Shown here: positions 8,488-18,169 of the stretch, in pieces
Numbering within the stretch: position 1 is the first letter of the stretch
How the letters are laid out: the number at the start of each line of letters is the position of its first letter
Assembly: GCA_024220525.1 (NCBI GenBank)
Contig: JAMYWO010000023.1
Location: forward strand, 47,101-71,376
Reading direction: 5' to 3'
Source: Cochliopodium minus
Lineage: Eukaryota > Discosea > Himatismenida > Cochliopodiidae
DNA length: 24,276 nt
Program-made: the position numbers and the translations under genes
The notes under the pieces: model-generated
Database searches by the model: none
What the model was told of the DNA's origin: nothing
Seen by the model: only the letters and a program-made list of their open reading frames with translations

Positions 8488-9228
8488 AATCTTCGAAAGA
8501 AAAATTTTGGAAATTTTTTTTGTTCTATTTCCGCAAGAAATGTCTCTTTTCATTCTTTAGTCAACAGGCATGGATTCAAACCAAAAGGAAGAGGTTTCTC
8601 CTATAAGATCACTACAATAGAAAATAATGAAGCAAAAAAGGATGGGCAAGTTTTGGAAGATTTTAATTAGTAATTGGTATCTATTTGTGGGGAGGGTGTT
8701 AATACGATCGTCTTGGTTAGTCACAATGGTAATAATAAATTTTGGAATAAAATAAAAATTCAAAATAAAACATTTATTAAAAGGTAAGGGATCCGATTTT
8801 GGAATTTTGTACTTTTTTTGGGAGTGGGAGAAGAAAAATCTATTCAGATAGGTGAGAAAACAATCGAATTCGGAGAATATGAAACCCTTGACTTGGTTGT
8901 AAACACTTTCGGGTCAAGACTTTCTGTTGAATGTTGTTGTAAAAAGTTGGGCATTAGTGATCGATAAATTGCTTCTTCGTGCACAAACAGAAGTTATTAC
9001 TTGATGGGGATCATTGTCAACATTATAAAAAAATTTATCAAAGAAGGTTAAAACACTGTTGAAAGTTACCTTGAAAAATACTTCAATGGGGAGAAGCTCA
9101 AAGTTATTTCCGGAACATTGTCTTCAAGATGTTTGAACATTACCCTGTCAATCAGAATAAATGGTCCCAAGTCTTTTACCTTAACCAAATTGATTTTTGA
9201 GGTTTTTTTGATTATGTGTTGCAATTGA
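8488..9228 (+). pseudogene. Long frame interrupted only by TAA/TAG: decayed gene or recoded ORF
   Basis: One frame, set off by TGA codons at 8485-8487 and 9226-9228, contains 246 sense-or-TAR codons with no frameshift visible. It carries one TAG-TAA pair (about 8668-8673) and single TAA codons near 8782, 8965 and 9046. Read-through segments look like genuine protein: P-K-G-R-G-F-S-Y, V-L-V-S-H-N-G-N, G-E-K-T-I-E-F-G-E-Y-E-T-L and E-S-Y-L-E-K-Y-F-N-G-E-K. No ATG at the start fits and no splice pattern removes the stops neatly. It is most simply a pseudogene with nonsense changes (CAA/CAG/CGA to TAA/TAG/TGA by C-to-T). A piece from a TAR=Gln organism is the alternative. Family unknown. Confidence 0.5.
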
Positions 9229-9390
9229 GAAAGTTTTTATTGAATTTCCTAATTTTTTAAAGTCTGACTTGTTAACTACATGCAATTTTTCACAACTGAT
9301 TTGGTATTACCTTTTTTAAAGTATATCACATTTAAGAAAAAAAAAATCAAACAAATTAAAAAGTGAATTACTAAAAAAGGAATAAAAAGT

Positions 9391-10377
9391 TTAATTTTTG
9401 ATTGTTTCTTTTTTGAATTCTTCAAGTTGATTTTTAGAGACATCTATATAACCTTTGGTGCCAAGAAAAAAAGCAACATCACTCTCTGTGAAATTGGATG
9501 GAAATAGATCAGTAAATCTAACCCATGTTTCTACTTGTTTTCCTCCTATATACACACACACCGTTGGCACAGCTATGTCATCATATCTCTCTATTGCAAC
9601 TGTTGCTTGTATCTTCAAAAACTTTGTTGTTGTAAATTTTCTTGCTAAAAAACCAATTTTATTTTTTTTTATTGATTTGAATAAAATTGATTATTTAATT
9701 TTAAAATATTACAAAGAGAAGAAAATATTGAGTTAAGGTTGGAAGAAGCCAGAATATTATCTTGAAACAAATGAACAATTACAAATGTGTTGATATTTTC
9801 TTCTTCATCATCTATCTCGGTTACCAAATCTTCTTGATCATAAATCATCTTATATTCTCCAAATCTTTTTCTGTTTTGTAATGAATTTGAATTAAAATCA
9901 TGAAAAGTGAGTGAATAATTAAAAATTAATACTTTTGGGATAGGATATAATTTTCAGATTCTGAAATTTTCATTTCCTCCAATCTTTTTGATCTATATTT
10001 TTCCAAAAATCCATCATCTTCTTCACTCTTTTGAAAAAACATTAAAATTTTATTATCAATACAAATTTATTAATTGATACATTGTATTGTTCATCGTTAT
10101 AATTCTTTTTGGATATAGCAAAGGAGTTTTTATTGATCTCTCTCCATTTTTCTTGATTATCCAATAATATATTTTTCTCTAAATTCTTTTTTGCAATTTT
10201 GTAATCATTCAAAACTCCCTTTGGACCAGTATTTATATCATTATTATATTTTTGGGGATAGAAAGAATTTTGTGAATGTGATTTGTCTCTATTGGAACTT
10301 TCATAATTTTCATAATCATCATCTTCTTCTTCATTCTCTGCAATATTCAATATTTTATTCAATTCATCATCATTCAT
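9391..10377 (-). CDS. PDCL: Phosducin-like protein, PhLP1 type (4 exons)
   Basis: Cytosolic co-chaperone; in known cases PhLP1 works with the CCT chaperonin to fold G-protein beta subunits and assemble beta-gamma dimers. Exons on the minus strand are 10081-10377, 9933-10027, 9713-9870 and 9391-9644, giving 267 residues with consistent phases. The N-terminal part is acidic (E-E-E-D-D-D at 16-21), followed by T-G-P-K-G-V-L-N-D-Y at 50-59, the hallmark of phosducin and PhLP1. Residues 100-120 match the helix with Y-R-x-K-R-L-E-E-M. A thioredoxin-like domain starts at F-G-E (134-136) and includes F-V-I-V-H-L-F-Q-D and R-K-F-T-T-T-K-F-L-K. The start is the ATG at 10375-10377; the open frame upstream only begins at TTG. 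It is transcribed divergently from the Rho gene 216 bp away. Confidence 0.88.
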
Positions 10378-10593
10378 TTTGCTCAATTTTTTAATTATTT
10401 TCAAAAAAATTTTTTATTCAATTAGTGAATGTAATTATTTGAAAGTATGAAAATAGAGATTCATTAATGGTAGAAGGTAACCTGAATAATTAAAAAAGAA
10501 TTCTATTTTTAGAATTTTATTAGTAGATAAGGATTAAAAAAAAATTTAATTTAATTCAACAATATGTTTTTTATTAAAATTAAAAAATAAAAA
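10378..10593. promoter_or_regulatory. Shared divergent promoter region (PhLP1 / Rho GTPase)
   Basis: The two start codons point away from each other across only 216 bp of AT-rich sequence with A runs and T runs, so both promoters must overlap here or extend into the genes. No specific element can be named. Both ATGs have A-rich leaders. Confidence 0.5.
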
Positions 10594-11235
10594 ATGAGTA
10601 TTGGAGTAAAATGTGTAGTAGTAGGCGATGGCACAATTGGAAAAACGTGCATGTTAATAAGTTACACTTCCAACAGTTTTCCTCAAGAATATATCCCAAC
10701 AGTATTTGATAACTATTCAACTCAGGTTATGTACGAAAATGAACTTACCAAAAAGATGAGTGTTGTGTCTTTATCTTTGTGGTAAATTTAAATTTTGATA
10801 AGATTCAAATTAAATAAAAATAATAATAGGGATACAGCAGGACAAGAAGATTATGATAAATTGAGACCACTTTCTTATCCCCAAACAGATGTATTTTTGA
10901 TTTGTTATTCAGTGATTTCAAAGATATCATTTGAAAATGTTAAATTGAAATGGTTTCCAGAATTAATGCACTATTCTTCAAAAACTCCCATAATTTTAGT
11001 TGGCTTGAAAAAGGATTTGAGAAATGAATCTAATGAAACAAGCAAAAAAGAATTTGTTTCGACAGAAGAAGGAGAAGAACTGAAAAAAGAATTGGGAGCC
11101 AAAGGTTTTATTGAATGCAGCTCATTGACTCAAGAGAAATTACATCAAGTATTTGAGCTCGCTATTAAATGTTACATGGAAAATGATATAAAAACAGATA
11201 ATAGGAAAAAAAATAAAAAATGTAATATTTTATGA
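10594..11235 (+). CDS. Rho/Rac-family small GTPase with altered G4 motif (2 exons)
   Basis: Membrane-bound molecular switch, probably controlling actin. Exons 10594-10781 and 10830-11235 (48-bp intron, the splice restoring W63-D64) give 197 residues. The P-loop is G-D-G-T-I-G-K-T (11-18), switch I has Y-I-P-T-V-F-D-N-Y (33-41) with the Mg-binding Thr36, and switch II has D-T-A-G-Q-E-D-Y (64-71) with the catalytic Gln68. G5 is E-C-S-S-L (158-162), Ser replacing the usual Ala. G4, normally T-K/Q-x-D in Rac or N-K-x-D in RhoA, is L-K-K-D (122-125), so the base-contacting residue is leucine. A short Rho-insert region follows. The tail is polybasic (R-K-K-N-K-K) and ends C-N-I-L, a CAAX box whose final Leu favours geranylgeranylation. 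Confidence 0.95.
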
Positions 11236-11284
11236 AAATTAAATGTTAAATAAATTTATTTGAATTTTTAAAAAATTGAATAAT

Positions 11285-12611
11285 TTAAGTGAAAATGTTA
11301 ATAGATATTCCAAATTTGTAAATGGATTTGAAGTAATTAATCTTCGCAGCAACTGCATAACGAGCGTTTTGACTAATGGTGTCGTCTAATGTGGTGGTAA
11401 CAGTACCATTTGCGTTAATTTGAGATTTAAAACTACATAACATAGGAACGCTGTAATCAATACCCACTTTCAAAGAACTGCTCCCTTTTATTTTGAAAGA
11501 ATAAATTTAATAATAAAAAAAAAATTTATGTGACCTTTTAAATAATAAATATGAGAAATTGTATTGAAAAAAATTTACATTTATCTTGTCCAATCTTTGC
11601 AAATTTGATCAAAGAAGCCATTTGACATCTTTCATTAACCATGTGAGCAAAACCAAAAGAAACACTACCAATGTTGCGAAAAACATTTTTGGCCAAAGAA
11701 TAGGATTCACCTTGGATGGAAGGACCTATTACTTTTTTACCTTTTGAGGTACCAACAGAGAGGACATAAACATCAGAAGGTACGATCTGAATCTTTCCCT
11801 GACCATATTGGGCTGGGAAACCAATAAAAGGATTCTTTTTCACAAATGCTGGTTGATATCTCAATGAAAATTCATTTATTGCCCATTGTGTTTTTGAATT
11901 ATACTGTAATTCACATCCCAAAGAAATATATGGATTTACCATTTGCATATATGCTGCATTGAATTGTGTCCAATTAATTGCTTTGACAGATATCACACTA
12001 TCTGATGTTGGTCTAAATGAACCTTCGATTATGGCTGCTGAATGCTCTTCTATTGTCTGATGCAAATAGAAAAATAAAAGACAAATAGATGAAGAATGAA
12101 TGAAATGTATTAATAATCCTCGATTCAGATATATTATAAATTCATTAAGTGGAAAAATAAGTTACCTGTCCCATTATCTTATAATTAAATCTTTTGTTGT
12201 AATTATGGTGGAATCTTCCCATCATTCTATCTTGTGTATCAATTCTCCCAACAAAAACAAAGTTTCCATGAAGATAAGATGCAGTAAATTCATAAAGAAA
12301 TTGATCTTTTGCACCTCCTTGCATCATTCTTTTTTCCTTTGCTTTTTGTTTTTGAGGTCCTAATTCATAATGACCTCCCATTTTAAGCGCATGTACGATT
12401 TGGAATCTTGTATCAAATACTCGTGATATTTCTATTTTGACTCCATCAAATACATCTTGAGCGCTTAGAACACCTTTTTTAAAAAAAAATTATATATCAA
12501 AAAAATTATAATAATATGATTAATATTCTGACTTTTTCCTTCTTTAAATCTATCTTCATACTCCATCATTTTTTTGACTGAATATTCATTTTCATCTTCA
12601 TAATCTCCCAT
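11285..12611 (-). CDS. TOM40: Tom40, mitochondrial outer-membrane import pore (4 exons)
   Basis: Beta-barrel channel through which nearly all mitochondrial precursors pass; core of the TOM complex. Exons are 12533-12611, 12166-12473, 11579-12056 and 11285-11484, with introns of 58, 109 and 94 bp. They join in phase to 354 residues, the normal size. The soluble N-terminus is short and acidic. The barrel begins around residue 35 (Q-D-V-F-D-G-V-K), then F-Q-I-V-H-A-L-K-M-G, a glycine/aromatic-alternating strand pattern, and N-P-Y-I-S-L-G-C-E-L-Q-Y in the middle. The last strand, Y-K-F-G-I-S-I-N-I, matches the C-terminal sorting strand (Y-K-F-G-x-x-x-x-I) of Tom40. The start is the ATG at 12609-12611, preceded by an A-rich leader that includes a run of 20 A (12624-12643). 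Its stop lies only 49 bp from the converging Rho gene. Confidence 0.9.
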
Positions 12612-12752
12612 GTTAAATCAACCTTTTTTTTTTTTTTTTTTTTAATTTCTCAAAATCATCTTGTTATGAAAAAAATTATTGTTGAGAAAATACTTCATTT
12701 TTCATCAATAATCAAGTTAATTTTTGTTTTATCAATGTATTTTAATTAAATT

Positions 12753-15700
12753 TTATTTTTTGTTGAGTTCATTTTTTTCTGAATTCACTAGTGTCTTAAA
12801 TCTATCCAAAAGATTGATACCTTGGGTAAAACCTTTCTTAAGATCCCCAGAGAGTTCTCCTTGGTGTCCGTGTTGTTCATCAAGTTTGGTGTTTTCCAAC
12901 ATCTTTTCGAAAAAAAAAAAGAATAATGAATATTCAGAAACAAAAAACTTTTTCTTACTTCTTTGAGCATGGTATTCAATTGATTTTTGTAAGATTCATT
13001 GGTGATTTGATCTTTAAGAAGATTTAAAGAGGGAACAATGTGTCTCTGAATGAGAGAAGAAGAGAGCACACATCCATTAAAAGCTTTAAATGCTTCAAAT
13101 ATGTTATTTGCTGTTTCACTTTTGTATTCACGTGGTGCATTTGCATTTTCCTTTGCTAACTTCATCAATTTTGGGAGTAAAACTTGTAAAAAAGATTTAA
13201 ATACAAAATAAGAAATTGATTCACAAATAGAAATAATTGGGAAACAAAATATTTTACATTGATCCCTGAAACTTTGTTGAACACGTGGGATGATATTGGA
13301 TATGACCGAAAGAAGTTTCAACAAAAAAGAGTTTTCTTGAGATTCTATGACACTTTCGAACTGGGCAAAAACCTTATAAATAAATCATCATAAATCAAGA
13401 AAAGAAAAAAATTAAATCAAATAAAAATAATAAATGAATTAATGTTTACTTTTTCTAAAGTCCCACTATCACTAGTGTTGACAGCTACTTCACCAAAAGG
13501 ACCAATGGTAGCCAATCTAACTTTTTTTTCCATATCTGTGGAGAGTGTGACAAGTGCAGGTAAAATAGAAGTTGATATTTCGTTTGGATCTACACAACTT
13601 ATCTTATTTAATAAAAAATAAAAAATAAAAAGTTGTTAAACAAAAAATAAAAAATTATTTAAAATTGTTTTTTCTTTTTTGAACCATGGCACCAAAGAGA
13701 TCAGCAGAAACAAGTTTTATGTTCAAATTCTTATCAACAACTAACTCCCATAGTAAATTGGTAATTTTTTTTTTCCAAATGTTAATGTGATCTATCTGAC
13801 AAAGCCACTGAATACCTTTTCATTTTTATCAATATTGTTAAAACATTAATAAAACGTTAATAAAACATTAAAATATTAAAATATTATTAAGAATAAAACA
13901 TTAATAAAACATTAAAATATTAAAATATTAAGAATAAAACATTAATAAAACATGATTAAAACGTTAATAAAACATGATTAAAACGTTAATAAAACATGAT
14001 TAAAACGTTAATAAAACAGGATTAAAACATGATTAAAACATTATTAAAACAAAATTTAAATTAATTTTTTTTTTTAGATATTTAAAAAGGATGATAAATA
14101 AGAGGATAGAAATAGAGGTACCAATACAAATGCAAGGAGTGTGTTCTTCTCTGTTCCAATCATTTTGATTATTTGCTACTTGATCAATTGTTTCTTTAAA
14201 AAAAGAAGTGAAATGCAATTCTTCCATAGTAGGCGCTATTACTGACAAAAATATTGGGAATAATTTCCTTTTATTAAAAATAATAAAAAATAAAAAAATA
14301 AAAAAAGATTTAAAGAAAAAAAGATAAATTTTAAAAGGGTACAATCTCTTGAGGGAAATATCCTGAGAATTTTTATTGGGTTCTGTAAAAAAGTCTTTCT
14401 TAGATGTATCTAGTCCCAGTTGGCTCAAAAATTGTAATTTCAAAACCTTTTAAAAAATATAAATAAAAATATGAGTAAAAATTATCTTTAAAAAATATAT
14501 TTTTATAAAAATTATCATAAAAAATTTTTGCAATAAATGAATATTTTATTATTTTTTCAAAAATATTTTTATTAAAATAAAATAAAAGAATTACTTTTTG
14601 GCAATAAGTGAGGCCAAAGGAATCACAAATGGACTCTATCATTTTTCTGTAGTTAACCATAGCATTGTAACCACTGGAACACAAACAAATGCATTTCAAA
14701 AACTCTGGTACATATTCTTTCAACATCCATGAAAACAATGGCCATAACAATCCTTTTTTTTAAAAAAAAAATTAATAAGGATACATTTTCACAAATGATG
14801 TTAAAAAAGATAATAAAAAAGGGAAAACCAGCACTCCCCTCAGAAAAGACATTATGATCCACTAAGAAATTGTTAAATTTTTCAGCCAAGAACAATCTTT
14901 CATCTGCGGTGATAAGACTCTGATCACTTGTTTTGTTTTTATGATTTTCTTCTCTTGTTTTGTTAAATACTTTCACAAAAATAAAAATAAAAATAAAACT
15001 TAAAATAGAATTATAAAAATAAATATAAAAATAAATACAAAAATAGAATTATAAAAATAAAACTTAAAATAGAATTATAAAAATAAATACAAAAATAGAA
15101 TTATAAAAATAGAATCACAATATTAAAATATAAGAAAAAAGGGGGAGGGAATAAATTACCTTTCTTTTTGCGTTCTTCTTTAAGAAGATTGTAAAAAGGA
15201 GAAGAGAGGAGAAGACTGTCAAAAATGCGAGGAGTAATGGTAGAAAGAGATTCAAGTAACACTACTAATTTTTTCTCCTGAACTACTGATATTTGCTTCT
15301 CTTTTTGCATTGATTTCTTTTTTTTTTTTTTTTTGAATTAAATTTAATCATAAAAAAAACAATAATCAATTAAAATTTAAAATTTAAAAATATAATTCAT
15401 AAAAGTAGAAAAATACGGGCATATTATCACGAAGGAGCTGGATGAAAAAGGGGATGAGTTTGGTTGTCATGATTTCACAGTATTCCGCCCAATCTACAAT
15501 AATTGGTAAAAGATCATGCATTGCTGATTTTGAAACCTTTTTTTTGATAGTACAGTCGAAATAGTATTTATCAGTTTTTGTTAGTGTTGTTAGTATTTAT
15601 TGTATTAATTAAAATTAAAAATATATCAGTGTTATTATTATTATTATTATTATAAATTAAAAATATATCAGTGCCATTATTATTATAAATTAAATTAAAA

Positions 15701-15986
15701 ATATATCATTATTATTATTATTATAAATTAAAAATATATCAGTGCCATTATTATTATAAATTAAATTAAAAATATATCATTGTTATTGTTGTTGTTGGAG
15801 GGAGAGGGGTTTACATCTTTATCAGAATCAAAAAGAAGAGTGGTGAAAACATCTTTGATAGTACCCCATTTATCAGAATCTTCAAAGTAAGTTAATAATA
15901 CTGCCAAATTTTTGGATACTGCCACTCTCACATCTGGTGCACTGTCTCCCAATAACTGTTGTAATATCGAAAACATCAATGATGGT
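12753..15986 (-). CDS. RELCH: RELCH/KIAA1468-like HEAT-repeat protein, C-terminal half (12 exons)
   Basis: In animals RELCH links recycling endosomes (Rab11) to trans-Golgi cholesterol transfer. Exons from 5' to 3' are 15815-15986, 15417-15536, 15160-15316, 14829-14969, 14595-14752, 14343-14446, 14122-14267, 13685-13815, 13450-13602, 13258-13372, 12959-13182 and 12753-12902. All phases agree, giving 589 residues plus a codon split at the upstream junction. Landmarks match remembered human and plant RELCH in order: R-P-S-L-M-F-S-I-L-Q-Q-L-L-G-D at the start, L-L-W-P-L-F-S-W-M-L-K, I-L-P-A-L-V-T-L-S-T-D, V-R-L-A-T-I-G-P-F-G, then N-I-F-E-A-F-K-A-F-N-G near the end. The family is usually about 1200 residues; the LisH/coiled-coil half is absent. 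Upstream exons instead encode an aminopeptidase, joined in frame through intron 15987-16183. Confidence 0.85.
13830..14055. repeat. Tandem repeat in a RELCH intron (AATAAAACATGATTAAAACGTT type)
   Basis: Two unit types follow each other: ACATTAATAAAACATTAAAATATTAA-like units, then about four near-identical units of 21-22 bp containing TTAATAAAACATGATTAAAACG. The array lies wholly within intron 13816-14121. Confidence 0.8.
14978..15120. repeat. Minisatellite in a RELCH intron (AATAGAATTATAAAAATAAA type)
   Basis: About six imperfect units built from ATAGAATTATAAAAATA, with spacers AAATACAAAA or AAACTTAAA, fill the intron 14970-15159. Confidence 0.75.
15605..15785. repeat. Tandem repeat in a RELCH intron (AAATTAAAAATATATCA type)
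   Basis: Five copies of AAATTAAAAATATATCA, separated by ATT triplet runs and by GTGCC in two cases, lie within intron 15537-15814. Confidence 0.8.
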
Positions 15987-16183
15987 CTATTTCATTCCAA
16001 AACAAAAAAAAATAACAATAAATAAATAATAAATAAATAATAAATAATAAATAATAAATAATAAATAATAAATAATAAATAATAAATAATAAATAATAAT
16101 AATAAAATTACACTAATTATAAAAATAATAATCATAGTAATAATCATAGTAATAATTAAAAAAAAAAAAAAAATTTTTGATAC
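15987..16183 (-). other. Junction intron joining aminopeptidase and RELCH coding sequence
   Basis: A 197-bp stretch has a plausible GT donor (16183-16182) after the last aminopeptidase exon and an AG acceptor (15988-15987) before the first RELCH exon. Both sides are phase 2/1, so splicing would restore an arginine codon and a continuous frame. Its centre (about 16017-16100) is nearly pure AATAAAT repeat, where a misassembly or recombination could easily join unrelated loci. Confidence 0.6.
16017..16100. repeat. (AATAAAT)n simple repeat
   Basis: About eleven seven-base units occur in tandem inside the junction intron. The motif is the reverse complement of the TTATTTA array at 6034-6135, where another gene is cut short. 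Confidence 0.9.
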
Positions 16184-18169
16184 CTATCATAAAGCATGTA
16201 AATGATAGAAGCACCTTTATTGTTGGTAATTTGATCAAATAAAACTTCGATATCATATTGATTAACAATCTTATCTTCAGGGAGTTCCAAAGGATGGGAG
16301 TATTTTAAAGAATCATGGAAAAGAGCATTTTGATATTCAAAGTTGAAACTTCTCCATATTTCCCATGTTGGTTGTAAACTGTCCACTACCATGTATTGGA
16401 AAAAAGTACTAAACCCTTCAATCATCCATATTGAATTCCACCACTTTATTTTTAAATTTTAAAAAATAAAAAGAATTAATAAAAAAAACAATAAATAAAA
16501 AGAATTAATTAATAAAAAAATAAACAAAAAAATAAAAATAATTAAAATAATAAAAAAATAATTTTAAAATAAAAATAATTTAAATAATAAAAAAATAAAA
16601 CAAAAAATTCAAAAAAGAAAAAAATTTTGAAAATTAAAAATAGATTATATTTGATGAATAGCAAGTTTTTTAAAAATTAATATTTACATTTATATTAAAA
16701 GAAATTCCTTTTGAAAAAATAATTAAATAAGAAAATTTAATGAATAATTTTATGAAATGTTACCTATCCATTGGTGTGCCATCTCACGAGCAAGATTCAA
16801 GTAATTTTGACGAGTTTGGAAAGTAGAAGAATATTGATCTATCAAAACATCATCCTCTGATATAATAATTAGCCCCAAAGCTGAAGTTGCATCTATTTCT
16901 CCCTTAGGAGCATAATGAGGCAAACAAAAAATGTCCAATTTACTTGAAGGCATCTAATTTATTTAACAAAAAAAAATTAATTTAAAAATTTTGAAATTTA
17001 TTTTTGTTTTTAAAAAATTTTACGGGTTGAGTAAAAAATTGATTATAAAAAGAAATAATTTTCTTGGCAACATTTAATGCACTTAAAGATTGGGTAAATT
17101 TTCCTTGAGAAGCATAAACAGAAATCTCCACTCCATTTATTTTTTCGCTTGATTCTATAAAATTGGACAAAACAAAACCCAAAACATTGGTAGGCACAAG
17201 GGGTGTTGTTTGAAACATAACAGTTGTTGAGTTTAAACTTACTATTTTTGTGCTTATTGGTGTAGTTGAAATGATTGAATTGTATTTCAAACTTGTGGTT
17301 ATTTGAAGAGTGAAATTCGATCTTATGTTGGGCTCATCAAAACCTTTAAATATAAGAATTTAATTAATTTTAAAAGATATTCAAAAAATCTTTATTTAAT
17401 TTATTTATATAACTTTTATAAAATCTCAATTTAATTTATTTATAAACTTTAAAGTTATCCTTCTTTGTATTATTTTAAACTTTAATTTCTTACAAGGAAA
17501 AGCAAGTCTTGCGTTCATAGTTTGAAAATGTGTAGAAATCACGGTTTCCTTTTTATTTTGTTCATCAACAAAATTGGTGATGAAAATACCTCTGTTGTCC
17601 TTTCTGATCGATCCTTTGAAAGTCAATCTCAATTGAATATAAGATACACCGTTATACAATGGAACATTTTTTAAGTTTTCAAATCTTAAGAGGATATAAT
17701 CATTCACAACATCGTAATCTATCTGATCTGCCACTACATATCCATCTTCAGAAGTAGAATCTACGAATCCATTAACTATTCTCACCTCGGCCAATTCTAC
17801 CTTTAAATCTCCATGCAAAACTATTAGATTGGTCTTTGTGTACAATTCTATATTTATTATCTCTCTCCCATTGAATACTTCTCCATCCAATACAAATGAA
17901 ATGTTATATTGTTTGGGGTATGTATATGTTGGTAATCTTGTTGAATTCCATTCCAATCTTGAATGTGATGATACATTTTTACGTGCAATTAATAGTATGA
18001 TAATAAGCAATATCAAGATGAATAAAGCCCCTGCTGCTATTCCAAAGAACTTTAATTTTTTTTTTCTTCCATCTTGTGAATGCATTGTCCCAAATGGATT
18101 TTGATCACGTATACTTTCAAAATTATCAACCACTTGAATATTTTCTTCATTTAAGTTTGAATCTTTCAT
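16184..18169 (-). CDS. M1-family membrane aminopeptidase, truncated and probably inactive (5 exons)
   Basis: Type II membrane protein: cytosolic residues 1-40, membrane segment 41-62, then the ectodomain. Exons are 17494-18169, 17024-17343, 16764-16953, a 20-bp micro-exon 16688-16707, and 16184-16443. Family marks include T-H-F-Q-T-M-N-A-R-L-A-F-P-C-F-D-E-P (about 211-229), S-K-L-D-I-F-C-L-P before the GAMEN site, and W-M-I-E-G-F-S-T-F-F. The zinc motif HExxH-x18-E reads R388-E-M-A-H392 and then E411, so the first zinc-binding His is Arg (codon CGT). The substrate-binding G-A-M-E-N is replaced by an unrelated ten-residue stretch. About 489 residues are present. The family usually has 850-1000, and the rest of the catalytic and C-terminal domains is missing, the sequence passing into RELCH. 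The start is the ATG at 18167-18169. Probably a pseudo-enzyme. Confidence 0.88.
16688..16707 (-). other. 20-nucleotide micro-exon of the aminopeptidase gene
   Basis: Direct splicing of the flanking exons would break the frame and delete the segment between H-Q-W-I-G and W-W-N. The 20 bases here, bounded by AG on the acceptor side and GT on the donor side, restore phase and supply exactly the six missing residues (I-S-F-N-I-N). Spacing from the motif His to the glutamate then becomes the family-standard 18. This was deduced by reading frame and family spacing, not transcript data. Confidence 0.75.

Noticed and set aside
13830-14055. Possible CRISPR-like direct-repeat array
   Set aside because: Repeats are contiguous AT-rich minisatellite units without unique spacers, inside a eukaryotic intron.
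17426-17493. Extension of the first aminopeptidase exon past the donor
   Set aside because: The family continues F-P-C-F-D-E-P only when spliced at 17493; the extension encodes unrelated lysine-rich residues and a stop.
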